26,563 nt of DNA. Source: Baffinella frigidus. Taxonomy: Eukaryota; Cryptophyceae; Cryptomonadales; Baffinellaceae. Below are positions 6,649 through 14,275 of this stretch, piece by piece (positions within the stretch are counted from its first letter, which is position 1; the number at the start of each line of letters is the position of its first letter). Position numbers and translations under genes: made by a program. The DNA is taken from contig MU648078.1 of assembly GCA_026770585.1 (NCBI GenBank), forward strand, positions 1-26,563. The letters run 5' to 3'. A model generated the notes under the pieces. That model ran no database searches and was not told where the DNA came from. It saw only the letters and a list, made by a program, of their open reading frames with translations.

Positions 6649-8166
6649 ATGACTATAGACCGGTCGTTTATTGAGAACTTCAAAGCGATATCACCCGAAG
6701 CATTCGATACTCGGCCTCCTGAGAATGTCCCGGTGGTCTTCATAGACTGACAATTGAAGCTGCAATGCCCAGAAGGCATATACGACTGGAACCAGTTTGT
6801 AGTGTGTCTCTACCAACGTATGATCGATCGGTACCTGGCAATGGACGGTGTTAAAACGGTTATCCTGGGGTTTGATGACAGCACGAACAGTCCCTATGCA
6901 AAGGCTGCAACACAAGCCAAGCGACGGTCGCGTTCGGAATTGATGGAATGGCACGAGCTCATGCCACTACCCCAAAACATTCCGGCAAATTACGGGACTC
7001 TCTTGTTCAACCGGAACTTTAAAACGCGGGTCATCAAATACATCATCGAACAAGTGACCCTCAACTCCAACGTCAATGCCGACCAACGTATCATCATCGA
7101 TTATATGCAGGCCCCCTACGTCGCAGTGGGGATCGGCTCAGGGCTGCAGGGCACTCACGTGGGTAATGGTGGAATCCCTGAGAGTGCTCTGGAATTCGAG
7201 ATCGCGTGTCCGCTTGGGGAGTGTGACGTCAAATGGGTACGTTATGTTGGAATGGGGGATCTCATCTTGGACGCGGTGGACTCGGACTATGTCATAATCG
7301 CACTCGCGACGATTGAGAGGCTCAAACGTGCAGCGCCTCGCATCTTCGTGAAACGGCTTCTCCTGGAGCCCGGGAATGCCGCATTGGCAGTTGCAGGGGA
7401 CGACGGTGAGGGCGCCAAGAAGACTGGTGTTAAGAAGCGCAAGGGTGGTATGTTCACCGTTCCGGACAGCAATGCCAACAAGGAAAATGTGAACCCAAAC
7501 AACAATGCTCCCGTCGTGAAGAAGCCCCGGGTTTACGAGTATGCAGACGCCGGGGTGATCGTTGACGCTTTGCGTGGCACACTCAGCAAGCGTACACCGG
7601 ACGCGCTAAAGCCTCACATGATGCGTATCTTGGCTCATCTGGTCGCACTCTGTGGGTGTGACTTCACTCGTGGTGTAAAGTGGTTCAATGCCACCTCTGC
7701 CTTCAAAAACGCTGGGCTCTTGTGGCCTGGTCTATGTGCAGCTGCGACCGTGGACAACGAGACGGGTGTCGTCGTCATGGACCCGCGTTTGATAGCGGAG
7801 CGTGTCATCGGTGTTCTTTGGAAGGAAGTTCAGTTTAAAAAGCTGTGCGACAACCCTGCGATGAAACATGCCGACTTCGAAACTCTCTTCAAGGAGCTGT
7901 CTACCAATACGACGATTAGTGCGTTCAGGCGCGATAGGTTGATATCTCCGATGGAACTGTGTTGTTTGGTACGCAGTTCAAACTGGTGCTGTTTCTACTG
8001 GTCTGACCCCGAACATACGCCATGTTCGTTGACAGGCGGGGAATATGGCTTCACGCGTACCAGGGCTGGAGGTGCCGTTCAGTTTGACGATAAGAGGCCT
8101 CTCCCGTCTAAGATTGAGAGGAAGGCACTTGATGCGATGCCCCATACCTGGCTTACACCGTCGTAG
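6649..8166 (+). CDS. FEN1/XPG-like 5' nuclease with one in-frame TGA, 505 codons
   Basis: This is a flap-endonuclease-like (PIN-fold) protein, a family that cuts 5' flaps or RNA/DNA ends using a cluster of acidic residues. ATG 6649 opens a frame whose codon 33 is the Asp of VVFID, matching FEN1 Asp34 in place and context. Codon 34 is TGA (6748-6750), and the same frame continues to 8166. Beyond it lie GFDD (codons 74-77, like FEN1 Asp86), GMGDLILDAVDSDYVIIAL (about 202-220, like the FEN1 Glu158/160 and Asp179/181 region) and LCGCDF (Asp at 338, like FEN1 Asp233). An insert around codons 255-296 is Lys/Asn rich and may be a nuclear signal. Without codons 1-33 the enzyme would lack one metal ligand, so the TGA is either read through, an error, or a recent inactivation. 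Poxvirus G5-type and other NCLDV nucleases are the likely relatives. Confidence 0.8.
6748..6753 (+). other. In-frame TGA in a near-leaky context (TGA CAA TTG)
   Basis: The stop is followed by CAA TTG, matching five of six bases of the CARYYA context known to promote stop-codon readthrough in plant viruses. Other genes here end in TGA, and Trp is coded by TGG, so a general code change is unlikely. No selenocysteine tRNA is visible in the window. Confidence 0.5.
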
Positions 8167-8197
8167 TCTGTGAGACGCGTGTCGGGTGTATGCTGTA

Positions 8198-8328
8198 TTT
8201 GCCACAACCTTGGTTGTGGCTTTGTGGATTTGCCACAACCTTGGTTGTGGCTTTGTGGCTTTGCCACAACCTTGGTTGTGGCTTTGTGGCTTTGCCACAA
8301 CCTTGGTTGTGGCTTTGTGGCTTTGTGG
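8198..8328. repeat. 31-bp hairpin repeat, 4 copies
   Basis: GCCACAACC-TT-GGTTGTGGC, a perfect 9-bp inverted repeat, recurs at 8201, 8232, 8263 and 8294, separated by CTTTGTGGATT-like spacers. It fills the gap between the nuclease stop (8166) and the stop of the convergent homeodomain gene (8400). Plausible roles are transcript-end formation or a replication/recombination site. It is not a CRISPR array: the spacers are near-identical. Confidence 0.9.
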
Positions 8329-8373
8329 CATCCGGAGACACTGTGTGGGTGTAATTGTGAAGTGAAATGGTGA

Positions 8374-8379
8374 TTTATT
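8374..8379 (-). terminator. AATAAA polyadenylation signal
   Basis: AATAAA on the minus strand lies 21 nt after the stop of the homeodomain gene, a normal distance for a polyadenylation signal. Confidence 0.6.
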
Positions 8380-8399
8380 GAATACACTTCCACCCCGTG

Positions 8400-8960
8400 T
8401 TACAAACTTTTCGACACCTGCGTGTAGCTCAGGGGTGTACTACCCTTCTTAGAATAGCGCTTGCGGTGGTTGTTGCAAAAATGGCTCACTTGAGTGGCTG
8501 TGATTCCGATGATCTTTGCGATCGCCCTCCTATCTTCGAGGGTCGTATAGGGCTCCGGAAAACGTGCGATCCACTCCCTCAGCTTCCTAGTGTATTCTAC
8601 ATGGCGGCCGTCCTTATTCTTGAAAGGATTGAACGCTCCCGTGGCCGTGTGTTTGCGTTTGACGGGCTTGTCTTCTGCAGCAAATTCCATCTTGGGTGGG
8701 GATTCCATCTTGGGTGGGGACCCAAGATGGGTGTACGGCGGGGTGTACAGTGGGGTGTACGAGCAAGATTCCACGTGGTGGGATGTGTGTACCAGCCAAA
8801 TTTCTTTGGAAATTGCGTCACATTCACCGAGACATGGTGTGTCGAGAGGTTCTACGAGAATGATATGGTGTCCATCGCTTGTGGGTCCTACCAACTTGTC
8901 GCCGTGGTCAGGAGTTGGAACGATCATGCCATCGGTAATGTCCCAGGACCCGCACACCAT
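8400..8960 (-). CDS. TALE/KN-like homeodomain protein, 186 aa
   Basis: The C-terminal third (about residues 112-172) reads as a homeodomain of the TALE type. It has W130, the PEPYTTLEDR segment matching the PYP loop and helix 2 start of TALE proteins, IAKIIGITATQV as helix 2 and turn, and recognition helix VSHFCNNHRKR. The invariant Asn51 and Arg53 equivalents (N164, R166) are present; Trp48 and Phe49 are replaced by F161 and C162. A KRKH stretch near residue 101 may be a nuclear signal. The first 95 residues are unassigned and include a duplicated SPPKME motif coded by an 18-bp repeat. It is probably a sequence-specific DNA-binding regulator. AATAAA follows 21 nt after the stop. An overlapping plus-strand frame (8397-9149) is open, but its product shows no recognisable domain. 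Confidence 0.8.
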   Translation of the reverse strand: MVCGSWDITDGMIVPTPDHGDKLVGPTSDGHHIILVEPLDTPCLGECDAISKEIWLVHTSHHVESCSYTPLYTPPYTHLGSPPKMESPPKMEFAAEDKPVKRKHTATGAFNPFKNKDGRHVEYTRKLREWIARFPEPYTTLEDRRAIAKIIGITATQVSHFCNNHRKRYSKKGSTPLSYTQVSKSL

Positions 8961-9043
8961 GTGAAACGTGGATGTCTCTCGTATTGTGTGTATGAGTTCT
9001 GTGTGGATCGTCGATGGGTTAGTTTATGCCAGATGATGGGCCC

Positions 9044-9053
9044 AACACGTGTT
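9044..9053. promoter_or_regulatory. AACACGTGTT palindrome between divergent genes
   Basis: This perfect 10-bp palindrome lies 84 bp upstream of the homeodomain ATG (minus) and 170 bp upstream of the coiled-coil gene ATG (plus). AT-rich TATAATA lies beside it at 9060-9066. It may serve both genes. The rest of 8961-9222 shows nothing I can name. Confidence 0.5.
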
Positions 9054-9222
9054 GCCAAATATAATAGGTCTGGAATGTCAAGTTGTGTGGTATGGGATAT
9101 AACGATGCTTTTAGATCCGTGCCACTTTGCTTTCAGGTCCGCATGGTAAAAATAACTCTAAATGTTTACACGTATGGCTATGAGTGTCTCTTTGAACTAC
9201 TGAATCCCTGGTACTATCTGAC

Positions 9223-9873
9223 ATGTGTAAGACCGATAGGGAGAGTGATGCAGAGAGTATGTGTAGCGACGAGGTTGTTGTTGGGTATGACGATGAGGAT
9301 GTGAATACGAGCCCGGATGGTGTCGACTCGGACAAGCCTGTGCATATGGGTTCCTCGAACCCCCTTTCTATGATCGCCCAGGGTCGGATGGAGGCGTTGG
9401 AAAACCTTGTACACACCAAGAACGACGAGATTAAGCGCCTTCGTGAATCGGCTGGCGAGAGGATTACCTGTGTGAGTAACGAACTGGCGCGTGTTAGTCA
9501 GTCTTTTGTTGAACACAAGGAACTGGCTTTCCACGAGATGCAACGTGAACGTGTGGGTGTAGCTGCAGGCCTGGAGGCTCGCAAAACGGCGTCAAACAAA
9601 GTAGTTGACATTGCTCGTAGTATCATTGCCACCGGTGACGCCAAGATCGCCGAACTGGAGTGTGTGGTCGACGAACAGCAGCGTTTGATCCAACACCTAG
9701 AGGACGATCTGTGCGGTTTGCGCGCGTCTCGGAAGAAGTCACGCGCCGATAGGAATACCACAGAAACCAGCGGGGATGCGGCTCGTAGTGGAGAGACTGT
9801 TCGTAGTGGGGGGGTGGCTCGTAGTGGTGGTTCTCGTAAGCGCCGCCGTATGTCCCAGCATGTTCGTCGCTGA
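9223..9873 (+). CDS. Coiled-coil protein with Arg/Ser-rich basic tail, 216 aa
   Basis: ATG-started frame. The first 45 residues are acidic (Asp/Glu/Ser). Residues 50-165 are long, charged helices with heptad spacing typical of a coiled coil. The tail holds three copies of (A/V)RSG(G/E) followed by SRKRRR, likely a nuclear or nucleic-acid-binding signal. No membrane segment. The acidic-coil-basic layout resembles the first two thirds of the protein at 18478, which adds a RING-like end, but I see no clear sequence match. Probably a nuclear scaffold or regulator. Confidence 0.75.
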   Translation: MCKTDRESDAESMCSDEVVVGYDDEDVNTSPDGVDSDKPVHMGSSNPLSMIAQGRMEALENLVHTKNDEIKRLRESAGERITCVSNELARVSQSFVEHKELAFHEMQRERVGVAAGLEARKTASNKVVDIARSIIATGDAKIAELECVVDEQQRLIQHLEDDLCGLRASRKKSRADRNTTETSGDAARSGETVRSGGVARSGGSRKRRRMSQHVRR

Positions 9874-9963
9874 GAGAGACATCTTCTGTGTTGGGTGTGA
9901 CTTATACTGTCGGGTGTGAAGATATCGGACATTGGTTGGCGGGGAGTGTTCGTCACATCGAAC

Positions 9964-9971
9964 TATTAAAG
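9964..9971 (+). promoter_or_regulatory. TATTAAAG core promoter
   Basis: Identical to 1673-1680 and near-identical to TATTAAAC at 22056. It lies 66 bp before the ATG at 10038. Confidence 0.5.
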
Positions 9972-10037
9972 TATTGTTAACTCGTCTCTTTGTGTAAACG
10001 TTGTCCCTTGTGTTCGGTACACTACAAAGTTTAGAAT

Positions 10038-11432
10038 ATGGGAGATGCTGATACATTGAGCACCCCCCTACAAACGATAGAGGAGAAGACCCCGGGGAAC
10101 ATACTTCTCGATGCACCCAATTGGGTCAACTATGGTCGCGTTATACTTGATGTTGTCATGACAATATTGCTTTTTTGGGTAGTGGTCTTGGATGTTGGTC
10201 GGGACGAGAAGCTTCCTGGCGTGTCTCTTCATGTACATGAGATGCCAGTCTATCTTAAACAGCGTGTCGGTTTCAGTTCTATGTGGGCTACATCTCATGA
10301 AGGTGATGATACGAATGCAAGCAAACTGGCCGCTTTTAAGGTGCTGGCAGCTGAAGCGTGTGATACTATCCAGACCCATCCGATGTGTAAATGCATTGCA
10401 GTTGCCGGTACTGAAATCGTCACCAAGAATTGTCTACTACAACACCCGACCCCCTCCATGAATCTGGACTGGAATATTGGTGCAGTTTCTTCGGCCATGG
10501 TCGTATGGTTCTTGGCATCTCTTGCAACTTCCATTGGTACTCTTCCGATTATTAATACCTATGTCACACAGATGGCGCCCGAAGAAAATGGTGCGCATGG
10601 TCATGTCATGTCCTATAGTCGTACCATCGTCGTTTCATACGTCCTGGTCACTCTTTGTGCCATCGTTGTGCCTATAATCATAACTGCAACCCAGTTTCCA
10701 GAGAGTATCAAACACATGGGAAGTCTGTGGAATATGCTTTCTTGGAGCGCAGGGGCCCTTGGTGTATTGGCGGCATATAACTACGAGACTATCGTCAACT
10801 ACTTCAGCTACTCTATATTCGAGAAAGAAGATGCTTCGACACACCCGGATACGCCCAAGTACAACGCAATGGTAATGCATCTATCGATAAACAACTGGAT
10901 GTTGTATGTGCATCTTCTCGTGGCGGCACCTGCTATCGCAATGGTTCTTCATCTCACGCAGCAGTGGACCGAATACCATACGATCGTAAACACTACGCTT
11001 GTGCTGTCAACTGTCTTTGCGGTGGACGCATTCGCTGTCGAGATGGCTAACTTCTGGGCACATCGCACTGCCACCAGGACGGTGGAAGCTACGCAGACGG
11101 GTTCATCCGATGATGAAAAGCAAACGATGCAGGCCTTGCATACGCGACTTGGACTCATTCGTCTGTTTGCGTGGATTGTTAACGCTGTCATGCTTCTATT
11201 GCTCTTCACTCTTGCGTACCCCGTCGAGGTTGAACAGCAGCAGACCAATAGTGCTGTCTTTGTGGTGGTGGTGGTCGCATTTGCGGCTGTGTTTCTGGCA
11301 CCTGATCTAGTTCGGGAGTTTACCGATCGTGTTTCGTTTAACTCCATCCAGTTTCGTTTGTATGGTGATTTTATGATACGTGCATTGGTGTTGTTTTTCG
11401 TGTGGCGTGCGGGTTCTGTCGAGCGCACATAA
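10038..11432 (+). CDS. Multi-pass membrane protein, about 9 TM, 464 aa
   Basis: ATG 10038 lies 66 bp after a TATTAAAG box. Hydrophobic segments lie at about residues 35-53, 149-170, 196-217, 232-249, 289-306, 316-336, 373-395, 405-421 and 444-457. Between the first two lies a loop of about 95 residues with four cysteines (109-132), likely a disulfide-bonded outer domain. SYSRTIVVSYV (192-202) before TM3 resembles SYGRFMAVASYV in the protein at 25107, and both are followed by an ILP/VVP-type end and an AL...AY..E helix. This hints at common ancestry. No named transporter, receptor or rhodopsin motif is visible. The stop codon lies inside the first of three 20-bp repeats. Probably a viral envelope or host-membrane protein. 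Confidence 0.85.
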   Translation: MGDADTLSTPLQTIEEKTPGNILLDAPNWVNYGRVILDVVMTILLFWVVVLDVGRDEKLPGVSLHVHEMPVYLKQRVGFSSMWATSHEGDDTNASKLAAFKVLAAEACDTIQTHPMCKCIAVAGTEIVTKNCLLQHPTPSMNLDWNIGAVSSAMVVWFLASLATSIGTLPIINTYVTQMAPEENGAHGHVMSYSRTIVVSYVLVTLCAIVVPIIITATQFPESIKHMGSLWNMLSWSAGALGVLAAYNYETIVNYFSYSIFEKEDASTHPDTPKYNAMVMHLSINNWMLYVHLLVAAPAIAMVLHLTQQWTEYHTIVNTTLVLSTVFAVDAFAVEMANFWAHRTATRTVEATQTGSSDDEKQTMQALHTRLGLIRLFAWIVNAVMLLLLFTLAYPVEVEQQQTNSAVFVVVVVAFAAVFLAPDLVREFTDRVSFNSIQFRLYGDFMIRALVLFFVWRAGSVERT

Positions 11433-11487
11433 ACAAGGGGTTTGTTTCATAAACAAGGGGCTTGTTTCATAAACAAGGGATTTGTTT
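11428..11487 (+). repeat. 20-bp hairpin repeat, 3 copies, spanning a stop codon
   Basis: The unit CATAAACAAGGGGTTTGTTT repeats at 11428, 11448 and 11468. Each unit contains AAACAA/TTGTTT arms, so each can fold. The TAA stop of the 9-TM gene lies in the first unit. Confidence 0.92.
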
Positions 11488-11513
11488 AGGCTGAAGGCGT
11501 GTTATAATATTAA

Positions 11514-11519
11514 AATAAA
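11514..11519 (+). terminator. AATAAA polyadenylation signal
   Basis: Plus-strand AATAAA lies 82 nt after the stop of the 9-TM gene and just beyond the hairpin repeats, followed by a GT-rich tract at 11537-11580 like a downstream element. Confidence 0.55.
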
Positions 11520-11536
11520 CGTATAATCAATAGACC

Positions 11537-11580
11537 TGGGTGTGTGTGTGTGCGTGTGTGTGTGTGTGTGTGTGTGCGTT
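11537..11580. repeat. (GT)n microsatellite
   Basis: An almost pure GT tract with a few GC interruptions. It lies between the polyadenylation signals of two convergent genes. Confidence 0.9.
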
Positions 11581-11628
11581 TCCTTGGAAATAAAAGACAG
11601 ATGAGAGCTGTAGTTGAGTGTGGTGATG

Positions 11629-11634
11629 TTTATT
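11629..11634 (-). terminator. AATAAA polyadenylation signal
   Basis: Minus-strand AATAAA lies 33 nt after the stop of the cysteine-rich gene at 11667. Confidence 0.6.
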
Positions 11635-11666
11635 TCAACACACCCTCACACATCCGCACTACCACT

Positions 11667-12956
11667 CTACTGCCCACAAAGCCGTTTCTGTTCGGGTTCC
11701 CCCGAATCGTTGGACACGTACCCGTCGTCTGACCCACTGTCGTTGAGACGCTTCTTGGCTAGACCTTTCTCCCTTAGGTGTGATTCGTAGAACCTGATGT
11801 CGTCGTACTCGATCTCCTTGAGAGTGTTTGCGAAGATATCGAGGCTGTAGATGAAGGCATCAGAGTGGTAGTTGAGTTTCTCCACATCTTTGTGGATACG
11901 CTGGTGTTCGCACCGATCAAACGTCCCACACACCAGGCACAGACTGAACATGTTCTTTGAGAAGTGGATGTTGTCGGTGTCCCACTCAAGTGGGTGCATA
12001 CACCCACCGCGCGGAAAGGTTCCCATCATGGAGGGGTTGTCTTGAAAAGCCTTTCCTTTGGCGTGACATTTGCAGATGCGGATGTCGCGAGGGAATACGG
12101 TACAGCATTCGATACAACCCGAGTGCACTACAGACTTGTACTTGTCTTGGTCGCAGTTGCAGTTCCCGTCCTTTGTGTCCCGGACGCCCGCTTGCGGGCG
12201 TGTCATGATACCACATGCGTCGAACTTCCGGCCGTATTGGTCTGTCTTTATCATTGCGTGTAGCATGTCGGAATATTCGTGAAGGATGGCGGTTGAACAA
12301 GGGGCTTTGCAGTTGAACAGCGCCTTATTTGTCATCCCGATCGCCGTCCTGGTCATATGGTCGTCTGGGTGGGTTCCGATGACGTCGTAGTCCTCCATGG
12401 AAGGGACGCAAGACACCCGGTTGGGATGGATGCGAGACACTTGGTTGGACACAACCCCCTCGGTAGGTTCGACGGCCGCGGGCTTGTCTTCACACCCCAC
12501 AACCTCGTTGCCGTTGATTTCGTTGATTTGGGGCACGACCTCGTTGTTGTCGTTGGGCATGAACTCGCCGTCGTCGGACAGTTCGTCTGTCTGTGCCGAC
12601 TTGTGTTGGGACTTGTCCTCTTTGGAGTTCGCTTTCACAGGCTTCAAGGTCTTTGAGAATTTGATGATTTTCGTCTTGTGTTCGTTGGAGATCGGCAACT
12701 CGTAGCGCACGTGTGCGTTCATGAACCTCTGGAAGTCCTTGGTGGTTTCCTCGTGCCATTTGATGTAATGCCAGTGCGACTCGAAGACACACCTCTTCCC
12801 GGAAGTGAGACAGAGGACGAGTCTGTTGACGAGAACAATGGGCTGTTCGGACAGGAGGTCGTATACGTCCTCGAGCATCTCATCGATAAAAACGTTGCTG
12901 GTGTCGCCCTCGTCGTTGCTATCATCGGCACTGTCGTAGGTGCTGTCGGCAGACAT
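11667..12956 (-). CDS. Cysteine-rich acidic protein, probable zinc binder, 429 aa
   Basis: I chose ATG 12956; the frame is open to 13016 but begins there with TTG. The first 25 residues are Asp/Ser rich. A folded segment follows (about 30-110, with WHYIKWHEETTKDF), then an acidic Asn/Glu linker. Residues about 205-355 hold at least sixteen cysteines in short-spaced pairs (CNCD, CIECC, CKCH, CLVC) with several His, so two or more zinc sites are likely, though the spacing fits no standard RING or C2H2 finger I can name. The tail is Ser/Gly/Asp-rich and ends in KRL. AATAAA follows 33 nt after the stop. GTTGAGCTAAAA repeats lie 90-127 bp upstream. A role in transcription or ubiquitin pathways is possible but unproven. 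Confidence 0.78.
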   Translation of the reverse strand: MSADSTYDSADDSNDEGDTSNVFIDEMLEDVYDLLSEQPIVLVNRLVLCLTSGKRCVFESHWHYIKWHEETTKDFQRFMNAHVRYELPISNEHKTKIIKFSKTLKPVKANSKEDKSQHKSAQTDELSDDGEFMPNDNNEVVPQINEINGNEVVGCEDKPAAVEPTEGVVSNQVSRIHPNRVSCVPSMEDYDVIGTHPDDHMTRTAIGMTNKALFNCKAPCSTAILHEYSDMLHAMIKTDQYGRKFDACGIMTRPQAGVRDTKDGNCNCDQDKYKSVVHSGCIECCTVFPRDIRICKCHAKGKAFQDNPSMMGTFPRGGCMHPLEWDTDNIHFSKNMFSLCLVCGTFDRCEHQRIHKDVEKLNYHSDAFIYSLDIFANTLKEIEYDDIRFYESHLREKGLAKKRLNDSGSDDGYVSNDSGEPEQKRLCGQ

Positions 12957-13045
12957 GTGGACTTTGGGATTCGTGGACTTGTTTTGGTTTCGTGTCGTAT
13001 GGGACTGTCGGTACAATCCGGGTCCCTCATAAAGTGGGATGGCTA

Positions 13046-13106
13046 GAGAGTTGAGCTAAAATCTTTGAGAGTTGAGCTAAAAGATTCCAGTATTTAGAGG
13101 TTGGCT
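13046..13106. promoter_or_regulatory. GAGAGTTGAGCTAAAA repeats between divergent genes
   Basis: GAGAGTTGAGCTAAAA occurs at 13046-13061 and 13067-13082, with a looser GAGGTTGGCTAAAA copy ending near 13101. The GTTGA(G)CTAAA core matches GTTGACTAAA found beside CACGTG elsewhere. The block lies between the cysteine-rich gene (minus) and the gene at 13155 (plus). Confidence 0.5.
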
Positions 13107-13154
13107 AAAAAATCAATTTTAAAATAAATATATGAAACGAAACACATATAGGAC

Positions 13155-13628
13155 ATGCCCTTGGACCTATTTCTTATTATTCACCCCGGGTTTTACGTGT
13201 ATGTGTTGGTAGTTATACGTTCCCGTAACATGCGTGAGATCAATACAGATCTAAACCACTTGGTATGTGCAGGTGAAGATTTGTCAGACCACTGGCCGCT
13301 AAAATCACGGGCCGTTGTCAAGATGTTGGAAAAGAAGGAAGTTTATTGTAGCTGGTTTCAATTAAATGGAGGTACGGTGGAAGACCAGGTTCCGGCACTA
13401 CGAGTTTCTAACAAGTATTATACCATGCCACTCCGGATCCAAAAGAGTATATTCAGACATATGCGGCTACATGCTGCGTTTGTGAACCGTGAACGGACTG
13501 CCACTGGTGTAGAGAAACTACGCATCCCGATTACACTCCTCCGAGAGAAGATGCGGACAGCGAGACGCTTCATGGTATATACCCACCCCCGTCGTATCCC
13601 ACATAGAGTGTATACTTGTCGGATTTAG
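13155..13628 (+). CDS. Unassigned basic protein, 157 aa
   Basis: ATG 13155 follows an AT-rich TAAATATATG about 27-30 bp upstream. The first 22 residues are hydrophobic (LFLIIHPGFYVYVLVVI), either a signal anchor or a buried strand; a later ATG at codon 26 (MREINTD) would remove it. The rest is soluble and basic, with Arg/Lys-rich segments near residues 90-150. The sequence LSDHWPLKSRAVVKMLEKKEVYCSW contains a likely helix. I recognise no family. The next gene begins 66 bp after the stop on the same strand, so the two may be co-regulated. Confidence 0.62.
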   Translation: MPLDLFLIIHPGFYVYVLVVIRSRNMREINTDLNHLVCAGEDLSDHWPLKSRAVVKMLEKKEVYCSWFQLNGGTVEDQVPALRVSNKYYTMPLRIQKSIFRHMRLHAAFVNRERTATGVEKLRIPITLLREKMRTARRFMVYTHPRRIPHRVYTCRI

Positions 13629-13693
13629 TCTGTTGGATATTTACTCTTACATAGTACAGTGTGGTGGTTGACACTTATTGTTCACGTCAGGTC

Positions 13694-14206
13694 ATGCGTA
13701 AGAAAACTGCGAATGTGTTGGATACTACCACTACTAATACGGGCGTTTCAAACAAGCTCATTTCAAAGCCCACACGGCGGCCGCCGTCTGTTCACACGGT
13801 AACTGCTGCTTCTGCCAACTCGACCAAGACAGACCGTGAGTGGTATGATATACAGCAAACGGCATCCCCTCAGAAGACCGTCAAAGGATCCGAGTCACAT
13901 GGGGTGGTGTATGCCAATGAAGACACTGTTAGTAATAGCAGTAGTCGTGATAGATCTATAACTCCATTGGAAAGTGACCTACTTCGGTACCTTACAACCC
14001 ATATATCACCACCTGATGCCAGTGACAATGATGAGTTCTTTGTCGGGGTAACCGAGTTTGTGATCGGTCGGGATGAGTATTTGCAGGGTATTGTTAGACT
14101 CGTCAAAAGTGACTGTCCAGAAGTAGCACAGGACATTCAAGTATTCCTTGATGCGATGCAACAGGCGTTTCTTGACGTGGCTAAGGTACCAGCCGTTTTT
14201 GTTTGA
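13694..14206 (+). CDS. Unassigned protein with disordered N-terminus, 170 aa
   Basis: I chose ATG 13694; the open frame reaches back to a GTG at 13661. Residues 1-95 are Thr/Ser/Asn-rich and probably disordered, with a basic start (MRKK). The C-terminal 75 residues (SDLLRYL to the end) form an acidic helical domain with motifs such as FVGVTEFVIGRDEYLQGIVRLV and a hydrophobic last turn (VPAVFV). No membrane segment. It sits in a plus-strand run of three genes (13155, 13694, 14276) with short gaps. The family is unknown; the layout fits a virion or assembly protein, which is only inference. Confidence 0.65.
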   Translation: MRKKTANVLDTTTTNTGVSNKLISKPTRRPPSVHTVTAASANSTKTDREWYDIQQTASPQKTVKGSESHGVVYANEDTVSNSSSRDRSITPLESDLLRYLTTHISPPDASDNDEFFVGVTEFVIGRDEYLQGIVRLVKSDCPEVAQDIQVFLDAMQQAFLDVAKVPAVFV

Positions 14207-14228
14207 ATAGTGGGTTTGGTAACGACAT

Positions 14229-14236
14229 TATTTAAG
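14229..14236 (+). promoter_or_regulatory. TATTTAAG core promoter
   Basis: TATTTAAG ends 40 bp before ATG 14276. The same octamer lies 33 bp before ATG 19785, so it looks like a variant core promoter with fixed spacing. Confidence 0.5.
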
Positions 14237-14275
14237 CCTGCGGTATGTTCCAATGGGTATATTGGTAATATTAAA

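Noticed and set aside
6748-6750. TGA read as Trp through a changed genetic code
   Set aside because: Several genes (333, 820, 9223) end at TGA with normal-looking C-termini, and Trp is written TGG throughout, so a global code change does not fit.
8198-8328. CRISPR array
   Set aside because: The repeats are self-complementary, but the spacers are only about 11 bp and nearly identical, and no cas gene is near. This is a tandem hairpin repeat.
8397-9149. A 250-codon plus-strand frame opposite the homeodomain gene
   Set aside because: Its translation shows no domain, while the minus strand gives a recognisable homeodomain plus a well-placed AATAAA. I treat the plus frame as a shadow.
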